Origin: Megalobrama amblycephala
Lineage: Eukaryota; Chordata; Actinopteri; Cypriniformes; Xenocyprididae
Assembly (NCBI RefSeq): GCF_018812025.1
Contig: NC_063061.1
Coordinates: 5,011,796 to 5,075,795, forward strand
DNA: 64,000 bases
Direction: 5' to 3'
Notes under the pieces: generated by a model
Databases searched by the model: none
The model's input: only the letters and a program-made list of their open reading frames with translations
Told to the model about the DNA's origin: nothing
Part shown: positions 22,313 through 35,105 of the stretch, piece by piece
Position numbering within the stretch: the first letter of the stretch is position 1
Layout: each line of letters begins with the position of its first letter
Translations under genes and position numbers: made by a program

Positions 22313-24564
22313 AAGTATGACTTGTGCAGCATATTCCATGTCTTCTGAAGTCACATAATACCTTTTTGTGAGGAACAAACCAAAAGTTTGAGAATTGTCA
22401 TTCATAAATGTATTTTTCTTTACATCCTCCCTAGATCTCATAATTCATTAGCAGTCAATAACAACTTAAATGTTGGTCTGTTTCTCACACAAATCATTGT
22501 TATGAGACTCTGTAGTGATGCTGTGCTTTGTGCTTTCTGATGAAGGTTCATATGCAATAATCAGTCTCAAAAATGCACACGCTATTGGGACTGTGATCTT
22601 AGCTGCAACCAGAAGGTGAAGATTCATCTGAGTTCCTCTGGCTTTTCTATGGATACTTTGCAAAAGTAAGTTAGGACTAAGATTAACACAAAGAATACAC
22701 CAGTAACAGTGTGAACTGTAATATGACACCAACAAGTGATTATTATTATTTTTTTTTTATTTAATGATTTATACAATTCCACTTGAATATTGTATATTAA
22801 ATGTACAAGCTTTCAGTGCGACAGCATATGATCATAGTGTGCAGTGTGGATCTAACCTACTGCTCAGCTTTGTGTTTTTATTTCTACATGTTTTATTGTT
22901 TTATCTCTTGTCTCTCTCCATTTCTAAGGCCCTGGTTTTGGAACTAATGGTCCAGCTTGATAACTAGGAGAAAACTGCCAAAGCAGCATCTTTACCTGGA
23001 GCTGAGGATGGGAATAAAGACATCAACCAAGAATATCTAAAATCATTTAGCTGTGTTGTAATAGTAATAATCATGTGTCTCTTTATTTGTATATTGCGTT
23101 TCACGATACATATTGTTTCAAAGCATCTTTACAGAGTTTTATATTGATGCTTAATTGCATGTAACGGTTTAGAGCTGAATGATTGTAGTTTATATGTGAA
23201 GACAATATTAACCTATCAAGCATTTTAGATTTGCTTTATAGTGTGACCATGTGAGAGTATTGTATGTATGTTGAAAAAAAATTGTATATAGTATATGAGG
23301 TTTTATGTGACGACATGGAGAATTGTGAATCTGTAAGGTTTTGTATGATTTATAATAATTTGGTGTACTGACAAGCCTGTTTACTATTTGATGATGTTTA
23401 TCACTGCCACAGATAAATGATATGTGTTAATAACAGGGTTTAAAATTTCAGTTTTCAAGATTTTGGTCACCCACTCCTAGTTTAACGAAAAGGCATTTTA
23501 CAAAATAAAAGTCCTCTAGTGTGCAAGCTAAAGGTGACTGTGGGAATGAATGAAAAAGTCCATTTGATATTGGATAATGAATAAAAACTTGGAAGAATAC
23601 AGGCTACACCAAGAGACTTCACTGTTGGTGTCTTTTAGAAGAGCCGTATTAGAATCTGCAATTCATGTGTTTTGATTTCACAGTATTGAGACTAAAACAC
23701 AAACTAGGAGAAGGTGGAGTATCACTTCCAGGAACAGTACACCAAAAAATGAAAAAATGTCATTTACACACTCATTTCAAACCTGTATGACTTTCTTCTG
23801 TGGTTTACAAACAATTTTTTAAACTTTCCTCGCCAGCATTTCTTTAAGTTACTTTAAGTTTCTTTTAAAAAAAGTTGCCAACGACTGCCAGTGTTATTGA
23901 TAATTAAAAAAAAAAAAAAAAAAAAAAAAATGAAAGGGTCCCAGAATATTTTGTTGTATGAATATCTGAACATGCAATACATCAAAAGAAAGAAGAAAGT
24001 TTCTACTCAAAAAACTATTGCAGCTTCATGCTTTCTTTTTTATCATCACTTTAATGTGGGTAAGTTTCATTAAAAATAGCAACATTTTGAATAAAAAGCT
24101 GAGAAAATAGTTTTTTCCCTCCAAAGACTACAACTTACATAAACTATTCTTTTATTGCTTGTTTCTGCTCCTTTTTGCTTGTGTTTTGATCAGGAGATTC
24201 AGCACTCTTTCGGAAGATGTGTAATAGCGCCCCCTACAGTATAACTGAAAACATGGAAAATTCTCAAACATAAAATCACAAACATTTTAAATTAAAACTT
24301 ACAATTGGCAAATACATGCATTTTCTTTTGCATTTAAATCTTTATACAAGAAACCCTGCAGGTCATAAAGAAGTTGTTTTTATGTCAATGCTCTGTCACT
24401 TTAATTCAGCACATACAGCACAGCAAAAATAGACTCTGTGCGTAAACAATCTGTGCTGCTGCAGACGCACCGCATCCACGTGCAGTGTGAACACGTTAAC
24501 ATGGACACGCACATTAGAAAATACGCACCGGATACGCACTGCAAACAGTATATATGAACCTGGA

Positions 24565-24995
24565 GTTAAAGCATTAGTTCACCCAAAAATGAAAATTCTG
24601 TCATTAATTACTCACCCTCATGTCGTTCCACACCCGTAAGACCTTTGTTCATCTTCAGAACACAAATTAAGATTTTTTAATTGTCTTGCTGTCAATGCAG
24701 GCCTCACTGAGCCATCGGATTTTATCAAAAATATCTTAATTTGTGTTCTGAAGATGAACGAAGGTCTTACGGGTGTGGAACGATATGAGGGTGAGTAATT
24801 AATGAACTAACCCTTTAACCCCAATCGCCCCAAAATGGCTACTCACTGCTCTGTGTGTGTGTTCACCACTCACTACTCCTAATGTCTGTGCACTAAATTG
24901 GATAAGTTAAATGCAGAGGACAAATACGAGTATGGGTTACAATACTTAGCATTCACGTCATGTCACTGTCACTTTCAATCTCAACTAAAATAGTG
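24565..24995. repeat. Angel-like MITE followed by HE1/DANA SINE 3' half (copy B)
   Basis: Same pair as 2253-2690. The MITE arms (TTAGTTCACCCAAAAATGAA) are better preserved, and the SINE GT run has only a few units. Sharing the pair dates these insertions before the unit duplication. Confidence 0.7.
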
Positions 24996-25494
24996 TGTGC
25001 ATGCGCTGGGCCGCTGAAAAAGAAGCTTTGAAGTGTTTTTCATTGAGTTGATCAGCAAGTCTTCTGCAGCAACTGACAAACAGTCATAAAACACCAAAGA
25101 CATTCTAAGGAAAGACAATAAGATGTTCATTAGAAACCATTTGAGAACTTCTTAAGTATTTTTCAAGAACTGCAATCAACATTCTTACAAACTTCTTGGA
25201 ATTTATCTTAAATATTTTAACTTCTTTCTTAAGAAGATTTTTGTGGCCTCTGATTCCTCTTTAGTTTCATGTGGAACTAGTTTGTGTTTGTGAGGTTGGG
25301 AAAAATAGTACAGGTGTTGTGCTGAAATCTGACCCTCAACAGATCATCATCCCCAGTATATTTATAAACAGGTGTAGGGTTAGGTGTGGTGTGGGGTTAG
25401 GATTAGTCTGGTTTAGCGTCCTCAACGAGAATGATAATAATTTAAGAGAGTCCAAATACAGCACAACACATCAACGCTCCTGCAGTGGATATTA

Positions 25495-26298
25495 AAGGAT
25501 TAGTTCACTTTCAAATGAAAATTAACCCAAGATTTACTCATCCTCAAGCCATCCTACGTGTATATGACTCTCTTCTTTCTGATGAATCAGAGTTATATTA
25601 ATAAATATCCTGATGCATCTGAGCTTTATAATGTCAGTGAACAGGGTCATGAGTATGAGCTGAAGAAAGTGTTTTTCATTCATCCATCATAAACATACTC
25701 CACACGGCTCCAGAGGGTTAATAAAGGCCTTCTGAAGCGAAGCGATGCGTTTGTGTAAAAAAATATATCCATATTTAACAAATTCTGAAGTAAAATATCT
25801 AGCTTCTGCCAGACCGCCTTCTGTACTCAACTTATGAAAAAAAACAGAACTGGTGTTGTGTCAGTTAAACTTTTTCCATAAGCTGAATAGGGAAGGCGTA
25901 GGATGTAGCGTAACTGCAAGATTTTTATACTTTCTTCACAAGTTAAATACAGAAGGCGGTCTGGCGGAAGTTAGATATTTTACTTCATAATTTGTTAAAT
26001 ATGGATAATTATTTTACACAAATGCATTGCTTCACTTCAGAAGGCCTTTATTAACCCTCTGGAGCCGTGCGGAGTATGTTTATGATGGATGGATGTGGAT
26101 GAAAAACACTTTCTTCAGCTCTTACTCTTTGGTCCCGCTCACTGCCATTATAAAACCCAGATGCATCAGGATATTTATTAAAATATATCCAATTGTGTTC
26201 ATCAGAAAGAAGAGAGTCATATACACCTAGGATGGCTTGAGGGTGAATAAAGTTTGGGCTAATTTTCATTTGAAAGTGAACTAATGCTTTAAAGCTTT
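25495..26298. repeat. 800-bp palindromic foldback element
   Basis: The arms are about 370-400 bp. AAAGGATTAGTTCACTTTCA at the left pairs with TGAAAGTGAACTAATGCTTT at the right, and GAGGGTTAATAAAGGCCTTC pairs with GAAGGCCTTTATTAACCCTC. The centre lies near 25880-25920. Unit 1 keeps only one arm (3873-4240). Confidence 0.8.
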
Positions 26299-28319
26299 AA
26301 AACAAGTCAGCTTTGAGGTGGAACAGCTCCTTTACAAAAACAGCAGTACTTCCAGTTCATTTCATGTCCGGGGTTTGTGTGAAGTGCCATTTTTAGGCTT
26401 CCTAGTTAATCACAGTGCCAAAACCATTTGACTTGTATTATGAAACACTTGAACATTATTACATTTACATCATAAAATGAACTTTTATTAAGGGCTCCGT
26501 GTATCACAGTTTGAGAAAGATTATTAATAGACAACATTTTTGGGGTTCAGAAGGAAAATAATAATGACAAGGGAGTAAATAATGACAATTTATTTTTTTA
26601 GGTGAACTCCTTTAAGATTAACACACCTCAAATGAACATGAAAGGTGATCAACAATATCATTACACTAATTACAAAGATGCATGATTTAAATTCTTAACA
26701 TTCTTCAGTGACAGTTCACTGGAAAACAAATGTTCACCACTTGCTTTATTAGAACTGATGCATGTATAGAAAACAAAATATTTTGTGCCTCAAACTTGGC
26801 AGCGATGAGTACGGTGGAGCCAATTATCTGGAAGAGCTTCCTCATTTCAACAACCACAGACAGGTGATGATTTGTGATCTTCATTTCCAAGCATCTTGTG
26901 GTTCAGCTCAAATTTTTTCCTCACACAGAGGGGGTGTAATTACACACTATTCCAAACCGTAGTAAACGGTAAGATGCCTTTTTTTTTTTACAGCATTATA
27001 TTATCATACCCAGAGTGAAGCACTGATCAGTCCACAAAAGAACCTCTTCCGAACACAAACGGAGCATGCTGGATCAACCAAGGATCACATTAGTGGTGAG
27101 CCATTTAACATGGGAATTGGGAGACATTTTTAAAATAGGAGCCTAGAAGGTGATGAAGGTAATGGTGTGGATGGAGGATGTTGATTAGAGAAGTTCGCTC
27201 TGCTCGCTCAGCGACGCTTACTCAAACCAGAATGACCTTTTGTGATATGATGGTTTGAGAATCTGTGAAATAAGCAATAGATCTAAGGTTATGAAGTTCA
27301 AATATAGTTTAACTGAAGTTGCAAACCTTATACTGGACATAAATGCGCAGTAAAATCAAAGTTGAAATTGAGTAGAAATTGAAAGGGATTGTGGAGAGAA
27401 TGTGAGATTTGTTTTGGGATCTTAAGTGGCACATTGTCAGAAAGAACGAGAATGTGTTATGCAAACATGTAGTGCAGGAAACAGTGAGCGGGAAAGTTAA
27501 ATACCATTGGATAATAAATGAACAGATAAACAGGTGAGGTATCATGCAGCACTGTCGCCTCAAAAGAAGGTCCCCAGTTTTGCTCTTTACAGAAAAAAAT
27601 GCAACCAATCAAAAAGAGATAAAGAATTTTTTTTCTCTCCAGCGTCTCCAGTTCTCTGTGTCAAATGAACAGAAGAAAAATTAGATGATGCATTTTTAAA
27701 GATGGGATTGACTGGGATTATGAAACTCTTGCAAAAGGTGAATGAGAGGGCATGCATCATTTTGCCAGTGTTACTGAAGAGGACACAGTTTTCTAGGTGT
27801 TGTGGCACGTGTTCTTGATGAAGTAGGGTGTGTCTCAATCCGCTCACTAGCTCCCTATGTTGTGAATCTGTATACCATGTACACAAATTCGGGCACTAGT
27901 AAGGACACTGACTCACTACACATCGGGACACTGATGGAAACATGACAACATACTCATTGTACAACATCACTACTGCTGTTTATGAACAACAGCAGATCTG
28001 ATATCTTTCTGATGTTATATTTTATGTTATTTAAAGTACATTATGATAAAGACTTTGCTTGTTACACATACCTGCAACATTCCATCTGTAGATTAACTAT
28101 AAATGTTAGCTAGATTATGTTCACTACCTGTCTAGTATATTAAAAGCATATTTTAGTTTATATTTCATGGTGTCTCAAAATAGCACAGTTGAGCACACTT
28201 AGATGTTCTTAAGATGATCTTAAGAAGTACTAAAGAAGAATTTTTAGTATATTAAGTGCAAAATTAGTGCACGAAAATAGAGCACTTTAAGTATATTATA
28301 GAAGTGTACTTTTTTCACT
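26299..28319. other. Gene-free intergenic stretch
   Basis: Short frames only. AGTAGGGTGTGTCTCAATCC near 27823 is the end of a common fish MITE. I found no conserved coding pattern in either strand. Confidence 0.5.
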
Positions 28320-28490
28320 TGGCCCTGCAGAGTTTAGCTCGAACCAGCTCCAACTCACACCTGCTTGCAAGTTTCTAGTAATCCTGAAGACCTTGATTAG
28401 CTGGATCAGGCGTGTATGATTAGTGCTGGATCAAAACTGTGCAGAGGTGTGGTCCTTCAGGAATTGAGTTTGAGAACATTGATATATATC
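28320..28490. repeat. hAT-type MITE fragment (GCAGAGTTTAGCTC family)
   Basis: CCTGCAGAGTTTAGCTCGAA and CTTGATTAGCTGGATCAGGC are shared with copies at 44320-44519, 58613-58806 and about 32955-33020. The termini here are eroded. Confidence 0.65.
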
Positions 28491-29875
28491 ATTGAACTAG
28501 TTCAAATTTTTTCCACAAACTATATTAAATTAATGCAACAAGACACCCATTTAAACAAGCTTAGTGAATTGGTGTGGAGGACAATTAACTGAATTAAGCC
28601 TCAAATCTGACTTGAAGTGACTCAAATGGGTCTCTTTCACTGACTGCAATTGCACAAATGTGTGTGAAAAAAACAAAATGACACAAGTTTATTAAGAATG
28701 AGAAAATGAGAAATTTAAATTGAGGTCTTATGTCTCAAACTGTTATTCCAAACAGGACTTTCTTTGGTGGAACATATTTTGAGGAATGTCTTATTTTATC
28801 CATACAATGAAGGTAGTCAATGGTAACTAAATCTGTTCAGAAAACAAATAATCCTCACAATATTTCTGTTTTGCAGAAGAGAGAAATCACAGGATTGGAG
28901 AAGTTTGTAAATGTTTGGAATGCAGGAAAACCTTGAGCTGCCATGATCTTCTGCATAAATCTGGCTAATGAGAGGTCTGTATTAAAGCTGTGAGGATGGC
29001 ACACTTTCCATTGATCAGAGATCTTTCTGCACATGTGAACGTGACGTGTTATGATGACTGGAACTTATGGAGGATCAATCATGCAAAAACAATAAATGTA
29101 TAAATATATGAAGAAATGTAAAAAAAAAAATACATTAATAAATGCATAAATATACAGGGAAATGTGATAAAAGAATGAGTATACTTTTATTTCCTTATTT
29201 ATGCATTTATTTATTTCCACATTTATTTATGTATATGTATTTATGTCTAGGCCTACATTTATTTATTTCCACATTTATTTAAACATTTATTTACTTCCAC
29301 ATTCATTTATTTATTTCTACATTTCTTTGTCTGTATGCTAATAAGGAAGGCGTGTTTTACCTCAGACATCAGCAATTGAGCTCAAAGTGGTGTTGCTGAA
29401 GTGTTGAGGCCACAGTGACACCTTGTGGTGGGACTAAACAAAATGCAGGAGGTGTGCCTTTGCAAGTCGCACAGGGAATGATTGACTTAGAGAAAATCTT
29501 ATATCACTGTTTAAGTCATTTAATATCACCCTAACTGCAGGCTATGTATATAGGGTTACCATCTTTATTCTGGACATGACCGAAAAATATCACCGGTCAG
29601 GATTTTTTGTCTTGGCACACATGAACAGAAGCACCTTCCTTCAACAAATCTGAAAACAGATACTTTGACAATGACGTGCCAGTGTGATGAAATGATCCAT
29701 TATTAATCACATTTAATGTAAATAACAATATTGGTTCAGTAAATGTGCTAAAAATTTGGGTTTGACAACATCAATACACCCTTTATTCAAATACTTTGTC
29801 AGATTTAACGCATCCTTACAGGTGGTGGAGAATGGCTGAATTAAGCCATGCAATTCTAACAGCGCTTATTGCAGA
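28491..29875. other. Gene-free stretch with ATTT-rich low complexity
   Basis: About 29100-29330 consists of degenerate ATTTATTTCCACATTTATTT units. Nothing coding is recognised. Confidence 0.5.
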
Positions 29876-30610
29876 GGTGTAAAGAGTACCTGAAAACAAT
29901 ACTTGAGTAAAAGTACAGATACCTTACAGTGAAAATGACCTGACACAAGTTACAAGTCACCAATTCTAATATGACTTGAGTAAAAGTCTTAGAGTATCTG
30001 ATTTGAAGTATTTTACTCATGCTGAATGTAGGCTCAAAGATGCACTAGTCCTCAACACCTGAAAGACATGCCAGTGAAAACAAGAAACAGTTGATTTGTA
30101 AGATGAGAAATCATGTTTATTTTCTAAAGTCAAAATAAAACTGAACACCTCAATGTTGCAATAAATCAAGGTCGACACAACAGCCTCTTAAACATCTACA
30201 AACTCTCAAGTCTCACTTGAGCTCAAGTGCACAAACAGGCCATAAGTAAACCAATATCCTTCAGAAAAGTATCTTCAGTATAGCTGATAAATAAAATAAT
30301 GTTACATAAAATGAACTAGTCAAAGTCTACTTGCACTGGATGTGCTCTGCAGTCATGACCTCGTCTAAATCAAACACCTGCGATTCAGAAATGACTTGCT
30401 AATGCACTCACATTCGTAAAGTAGCCTTGCTGACAAGTTTGGGTGAGTAAAGGCAAAACGCAGAAGATATTGTACCTTCAAAGCCCTTAGATGGCGATAT
30501 TGTTTCTTTATAGCAGAAACAAACTTCTGCAGAAAAAGTTAGATGAGGGAGACATACAAAATGTGCAGGGCTGGGGGTCCTCCAGGACAGGTTTGGGAAC
30601 CACTGATCTA
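29876..30610. repeat. Interspersed repeat (CTTGAGTAAAAGTAC family) plus hAT MITE end
   Basis: CAGAGGTGTAAAGAGTACCT and ACTTGAGTAAAAGTACAGAT at the left mark a repeat widespread in teleosts. At 30535-30606, GATGAGGGAGACATACAAAA and GACAGGTTTGGGAACCACTG match the right arm of the complete MITE at 35337-35529. Confidence 0.55.
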
Positions 30611-30654
30611 GGTGTTGGAGGCAGAATTCTGCCACCTGTTGGTTAGATTTTTGA

Positions 30655-31362
30655 TGATATACATTTGCATCTCAAATTAGAATGTTGTGGAAAAGTTCAT
30701 TTATTTCAGTAATTCAAGTCAAATTGTGGAACTTGTGTATTAAATAAACTCAATGCACACAGACTGAAGCACTTTAAGTCTTTGGTTCTTTTAATTGTGA
30801 TGATTTTGGCTCACATTTAACAAAAACCCACCAATTCACTATCTCAATAAATTAGAATACTTCATAAGATCAATAAAAAAAAAAAAAGGATATTTTAAAC
30901 AGAAATGTCAGGCTTCTGAAAAGTATGTTCAAATCTATGCACTCAATACTTGGGCCTCCTTTTCATGAATTACTGCATCAATGCGGCGTGGCATGGAGGC
31001 ACTGCTCAGGTGTAATGAAGCCCAGGTTGCTTTGATAGCAGCCTTCAGCTCATCTGTATTGTTGGGTCTGGTGTCTCTCATCTTCCTCTTGTCAATAGAT
31101 TCTCTATGGGGTTCAGGTCAGGCGAGTTTGCTGGCCAATCAAGCACAGTAACACTATGGTCATTGAACCAGCTTTTGGTATCTTTGGCAGTGTGGGCAGG
31201 TGCCAAATCCTGCAGGAAAATGAAATCAGCATCTCCATAAAGCTTGTCTGCAGAAGGAAGCATGAAGTGCTCTAAAAATTTCCTGTCCCACAGTGGACCA
31301 ACACCAGCAGATGACATGGCAACCCAAATCATCACTGACTGTGGAAACTTCACACTGGACTT
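30655..31362 (-). mobile_element. Tc1/mariner relic with C-terminal transposase
   Basis: The minus strand encodes KFPQSVMIWVAMSSAGVG, FIFLQDLAPAHTAK (second catalytic Asp) and WPANSPDLNPIENL (catalytic Glu), the DD34E arrangement of Tc1. The N-terminal half is missing past about 31362. The outer end has TCAAATTAGAATGTTGTGGA, resembling the better preserved end at 61363. Confidence 0.8.
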
Positions 31363-31369
31363 TAAGCCA

Positions 31370-32025
31370 GTGGCGCCTGCATCTGTACGGCTATACGCAC
31401 TGTGTGTACCATGAGAGGGTGCTAATTAATGCCGTTTTTATTTTTTACATAATTTTAAAACTGATTATTAAAATCTATCTGCGTACACTCATATTAAGAG
31501 AGCAAGAGAGAATGAGAATAAATTAAGGTATGCGTTTGTGTGTTGTAAATTCAAACGTGTATGTGCATCATGATGTGCGTCCATGGGTGGGCGTGGGGGA
31601 TATGGGTGAAAAGAAATCTGATTGGCTAGTTTAGTTTCATCGTTTTTTTCCACACATGAAAAATGACGTTACAGATAGTTAACGTTTAAAAACAGGCTCA
31701 AAATGAGTAAATGCTCTCTAAAACAGCTAAATTGAAACATTTGCAAAAAGGCCTAAAACTATTGAGTAGGGATGGAGAAATGAAGCCTCTTAAATCTTTG
31801 AAGCTTTTTTCTAAATGTTTCGGGAAAGGTTTCAAAGCATCAAGAGTGTCGAAAACAGCGCTATCTTGTGGCAGGTAAAATTTACAGCATCCATAAACTT
31901 GAGTGCACAACTCCGTTGTTTTATCCATTAAGCACAAACAAAAGCCTGACAACACTAAATGTGTTTATTTCAATAATACAATTCACATTTTAAAGTTTGG
32001 CAAAACTTTAAAAAACAAAACAAAA
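31370..32025. other. Unassigned noncoding stretch
   Basis: No coding or repeat family recognised with confidence. Confidence 0.4.
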
Positions 32026-33063
32026 TATAGCTGCAAGCAGCGATGACGGGCCAAAGGCCGGAAGCACCGCCACCCCGGTGGCTTCAGGGCAACTGTGCAT
32101 GGCGGGCAATGGGCAATTAAAACAGTTAAGCATAAAAGGACTGTCAGTTTCACACCACATTTACTGCACCAGCTGATGCTCCTATGATCACAAACCACAA
32201 CAGCCACATCCATGAGATCATTTAAATTGAGATGACGTTCATGTCATAGAATGTCATAGGTCAGTTTCAAATGAGTGCAGAATATCATCCTAATCTGACA
32301 TCTGTTTTTTCTCAGACAACCCCTATAAAAATTCTAGAGCAAATTACATACTATTATTTTTGCAAACTCCACAGTACTCTGAGAAATCTAATCCAGCCTT
32401 AATGTGAATATCTGTGATTGCTGATGTTGTATAATCCTAACACTTCTCTTTATGTGTTTTTAGACCTCCCTGAGCTGTTGTTTGTGCACCAATCTTATGC
32501 ACCAAAAGCATGCTTTCATTTAATTTCAATATGTTTGGTATAAGGTGAGAAAAATAAAATAAAAAAATTAATTAATAGAGCCTAATCACAGAACCTGCAA
32601 AGACAATTTTAATGTCAGTCTCAGGTAATAGTAAGGTACATGTCTAGATTTTTCTGCTCACTTATGCAAGTTTATTTTGACACTTTTATAATCATGTGAA
32701 ATTTACTTAAAGATTTTATTTGAATAAATCTGAATTATATCAATAAATGATTTATTTTAAAAAATAATTTTAATTGTAAAAATAATAATTTTAACTCGAA
32801 CAACATTTAGAAAACTAGTCCTGTACCAGTAGTGATATAGTGTCATAGATCAATTTCAAATGAGTGTGAAGTTATCATTTGCAGTGTGTTTTTATATTTT
32901 AATTAACCTAATTATCAAACTAATAATGTAATACTATGTTGTCCGTGGCCTACAAATACACTGGCTTGATTAGCTGCTTCAGGTGTGTTTGATTAGGGTT
33001 GGCACTAAACTCTGAAGTACAGTGAGTCTGCAAGAAAAGGGTTAAATAACTGATCAGGGGTGT

Positions 33064-33119
<56 letters not shown>

Positions 33120-33203
33120 CACACACACACACAGACTGGTGTGAGGAGTGAGGAGGAGGAGGAGGAGGAAGGAGGGTAGGGGGGGGTTGGACTGAGAGGG
33201 AGA

Positions 33204-33271
<68 letters not shown>

Positions 33272-33960
33272 AATCCAAAATATCTGACTTATATCTGACT
33301 TCCTGTTGGTCAGAGCTAATGACTGTAAATTAGAAAGTTATCCGGCTTAATGAGAACAATATGTGTACCGAGTTTGGTGACTGTAGTTTAAACTAGAGGC
33401 CCTCCTCCCCACCCGTTTCTATGGCTTTGCCTGTGTCTACTGGTTGACACCTCTGATGTTTGTATCGAGTTTCATGCAATTTGAAGCATGCTAAGCATCT
33501 CAGAAGCATCCAAAATGAAAATTAAAGTTTGATGCGTTGCCATGGCAACAGTGTTTGAGATATCACAATAGTTTTTACAGGTCTACATCTGCTGTGTATT
33601 GGCATTACACTGATGAAGTCTGAAACAAAATGGGTAAAAAAAAGAGGGTGATCTCAAAGCATTTTGAAAGTGACACACTTCCTGCTGCCAATTGGTGGCG
33701 CTATAACTTTGACTCACAATAGTCACATCCATGTGATCAGACTCCTATAACGAACACACAGGTGAAGTTTCATAAAAATCAATGTATGCAGACGTTATAA
33801 CGTTATAACATGGCGTGTCCTCGCCATGGCTAAAACATTCGAGATATCTCAAATACGCTTGCAATTTAGCATCCTCGGTGTCTTGACTTCAAGCTGACCA
33901 AGTTTGGTGGTGATCGGATTAATTGTCTAGGAGGTGTATATCAAATTCCAGAGCCAACCC
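32026..33960. repeat. Interspersed fish repeat with CT/AC and GT microsatellites
   Basis: It starts ATAGCTGCAAGCAGCGATGA and GGGCCAAAGGCCGGAAGCAC, the start of a common teleost repeat. TTGGTGGCGCTATAACTTTG and GAAGTTTCATAAAAATCAAT follow. It is interrupted by a CT run and AC run (about 33069-33134), a GGA-rich block, and GT runs (33207-33268). No coding frame. Confidence 0.6.
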
Positions 33961-35105
33961 ATTTTCATTTTCACTTAGGCTGCGTTTAGACTTGGCATTA
34001 ACATGCGACCTGTACTGTATCTGGATGTTGTCCACATACGCATTGAAAAGACAAGTGTAAACGTTTTTGTGATTGGAATGTTATCCGATCAACGTGTCCT
34101 GGTTCGGAGGTAGTTGAGGACGCATCGTGGTTGGAACTCAGTGTAGTGTAAACGTAATCCAGCTGTCGTATCTACATTCAGAGGGCGACGTCATTTAAAT
34201 CCCCGCCCCGTCTCTCCACGTGGCTGTCAGAAAATAATGGACAGTCGCAGTTTTGACAAGAAATGAAACTTTGAACTTTACAATAAACGTCTATCATTAA
34301 AACAGTTTATTTAGACTTACATGATACCTTGTGTGTCATTTTTCATTTTAATTGTGCAACGTTATAAAAACATACGCGATCGCCTCGTTTAGATTGTTTC
34401 AGTTTATTTCCAATATTGCACGCTTAACTTAATAACTTTAAACCTGGATGATGTGATCATTTAACATGATCAACCCAGTTATTTTTCAACACTGGAAGTA
34501 TTTTTTCATTTAAAAAAAAATAATTTTATCTAAGACTGGAGATTACATCGGAAAGTAAAGTAGCTATAGTGAGTGAAAGCAATAGGACAATAGGTTTTTT
34601 TGTATCGTATTTACTCTTATCTGGTGTCGTATAGCCTACACTTGTTTAGTTCTAGTTAATGTAATGTGCGTTCTTTAATTTTTTTTATACAAAGTGTTCG
34701 GATTCTGCTGTTAAATATTACACAAACAATACAAATGCTTGCGTGCTCCTTTCAATCATGAAATCCATCGAAATATTTTTTTCACCATACAAGATTAATG
34801 TTGGGACACTTAAATTGGTAGATTAAGTTCTCTATTTGTGATCGACTGTACTTTTGTGGAATAAATCACAAAAAATTCTGTGCTGTTTGCACTGCATTGA
34901 TAGAGGCTAGTGAAAGGTGATTTACTCTATGAAGCCATGAAGTGTCTGCCTTTAAAACGCACCTAATTTAAATATTGTGCACGAAAACAGAAATCTGATC
35001 AGTTATCCAGATACAGAGGCCACTTAATGTGATCAAATATAAACGTGCTGTGTCCTGATTAGCTAATGATGTAATCTGCTTGATCGGATCACGGTGATCG
35101 CATAT
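33961..35105. repeat. Probable DNA-transposon-derived repeat
   Basis: GCTGCGTTTAGACTTGGCAT at the left and CCACTTAATGTGATCAAATA, then TAAACGTGCTG at the right are partly inverted versions of a 'transient increase' type teleost repeat. No transposase. The right part abuts the minisatellite. Confidence 0.45.

Larger units (their letters stand above)
21750..25840 (+). repeat. Downstream part of NLR unit 2 (segmental duplication copy B)
   Basis: Collinear with 1-4240. It has extra DNA at about 23060-23110 and 23250-23750 relative to copy A, and lacks the copy A segment 2715-3385. The similarity is high across intron, exon and intergenic DNA, so the whole repeat unit was duplicated, not only the exons. 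Confidence 0.85.

Noticed and set aside
26705..26962. Overlapping short frames on both strands
   Set aside because: No homology recognised, no splice context, and composition equals the surrounding intergenic DNA.
32950..33132. Frame with repeated CV and RE dipeptides
   Set aside because: Translation of CT and AC microsatellites.
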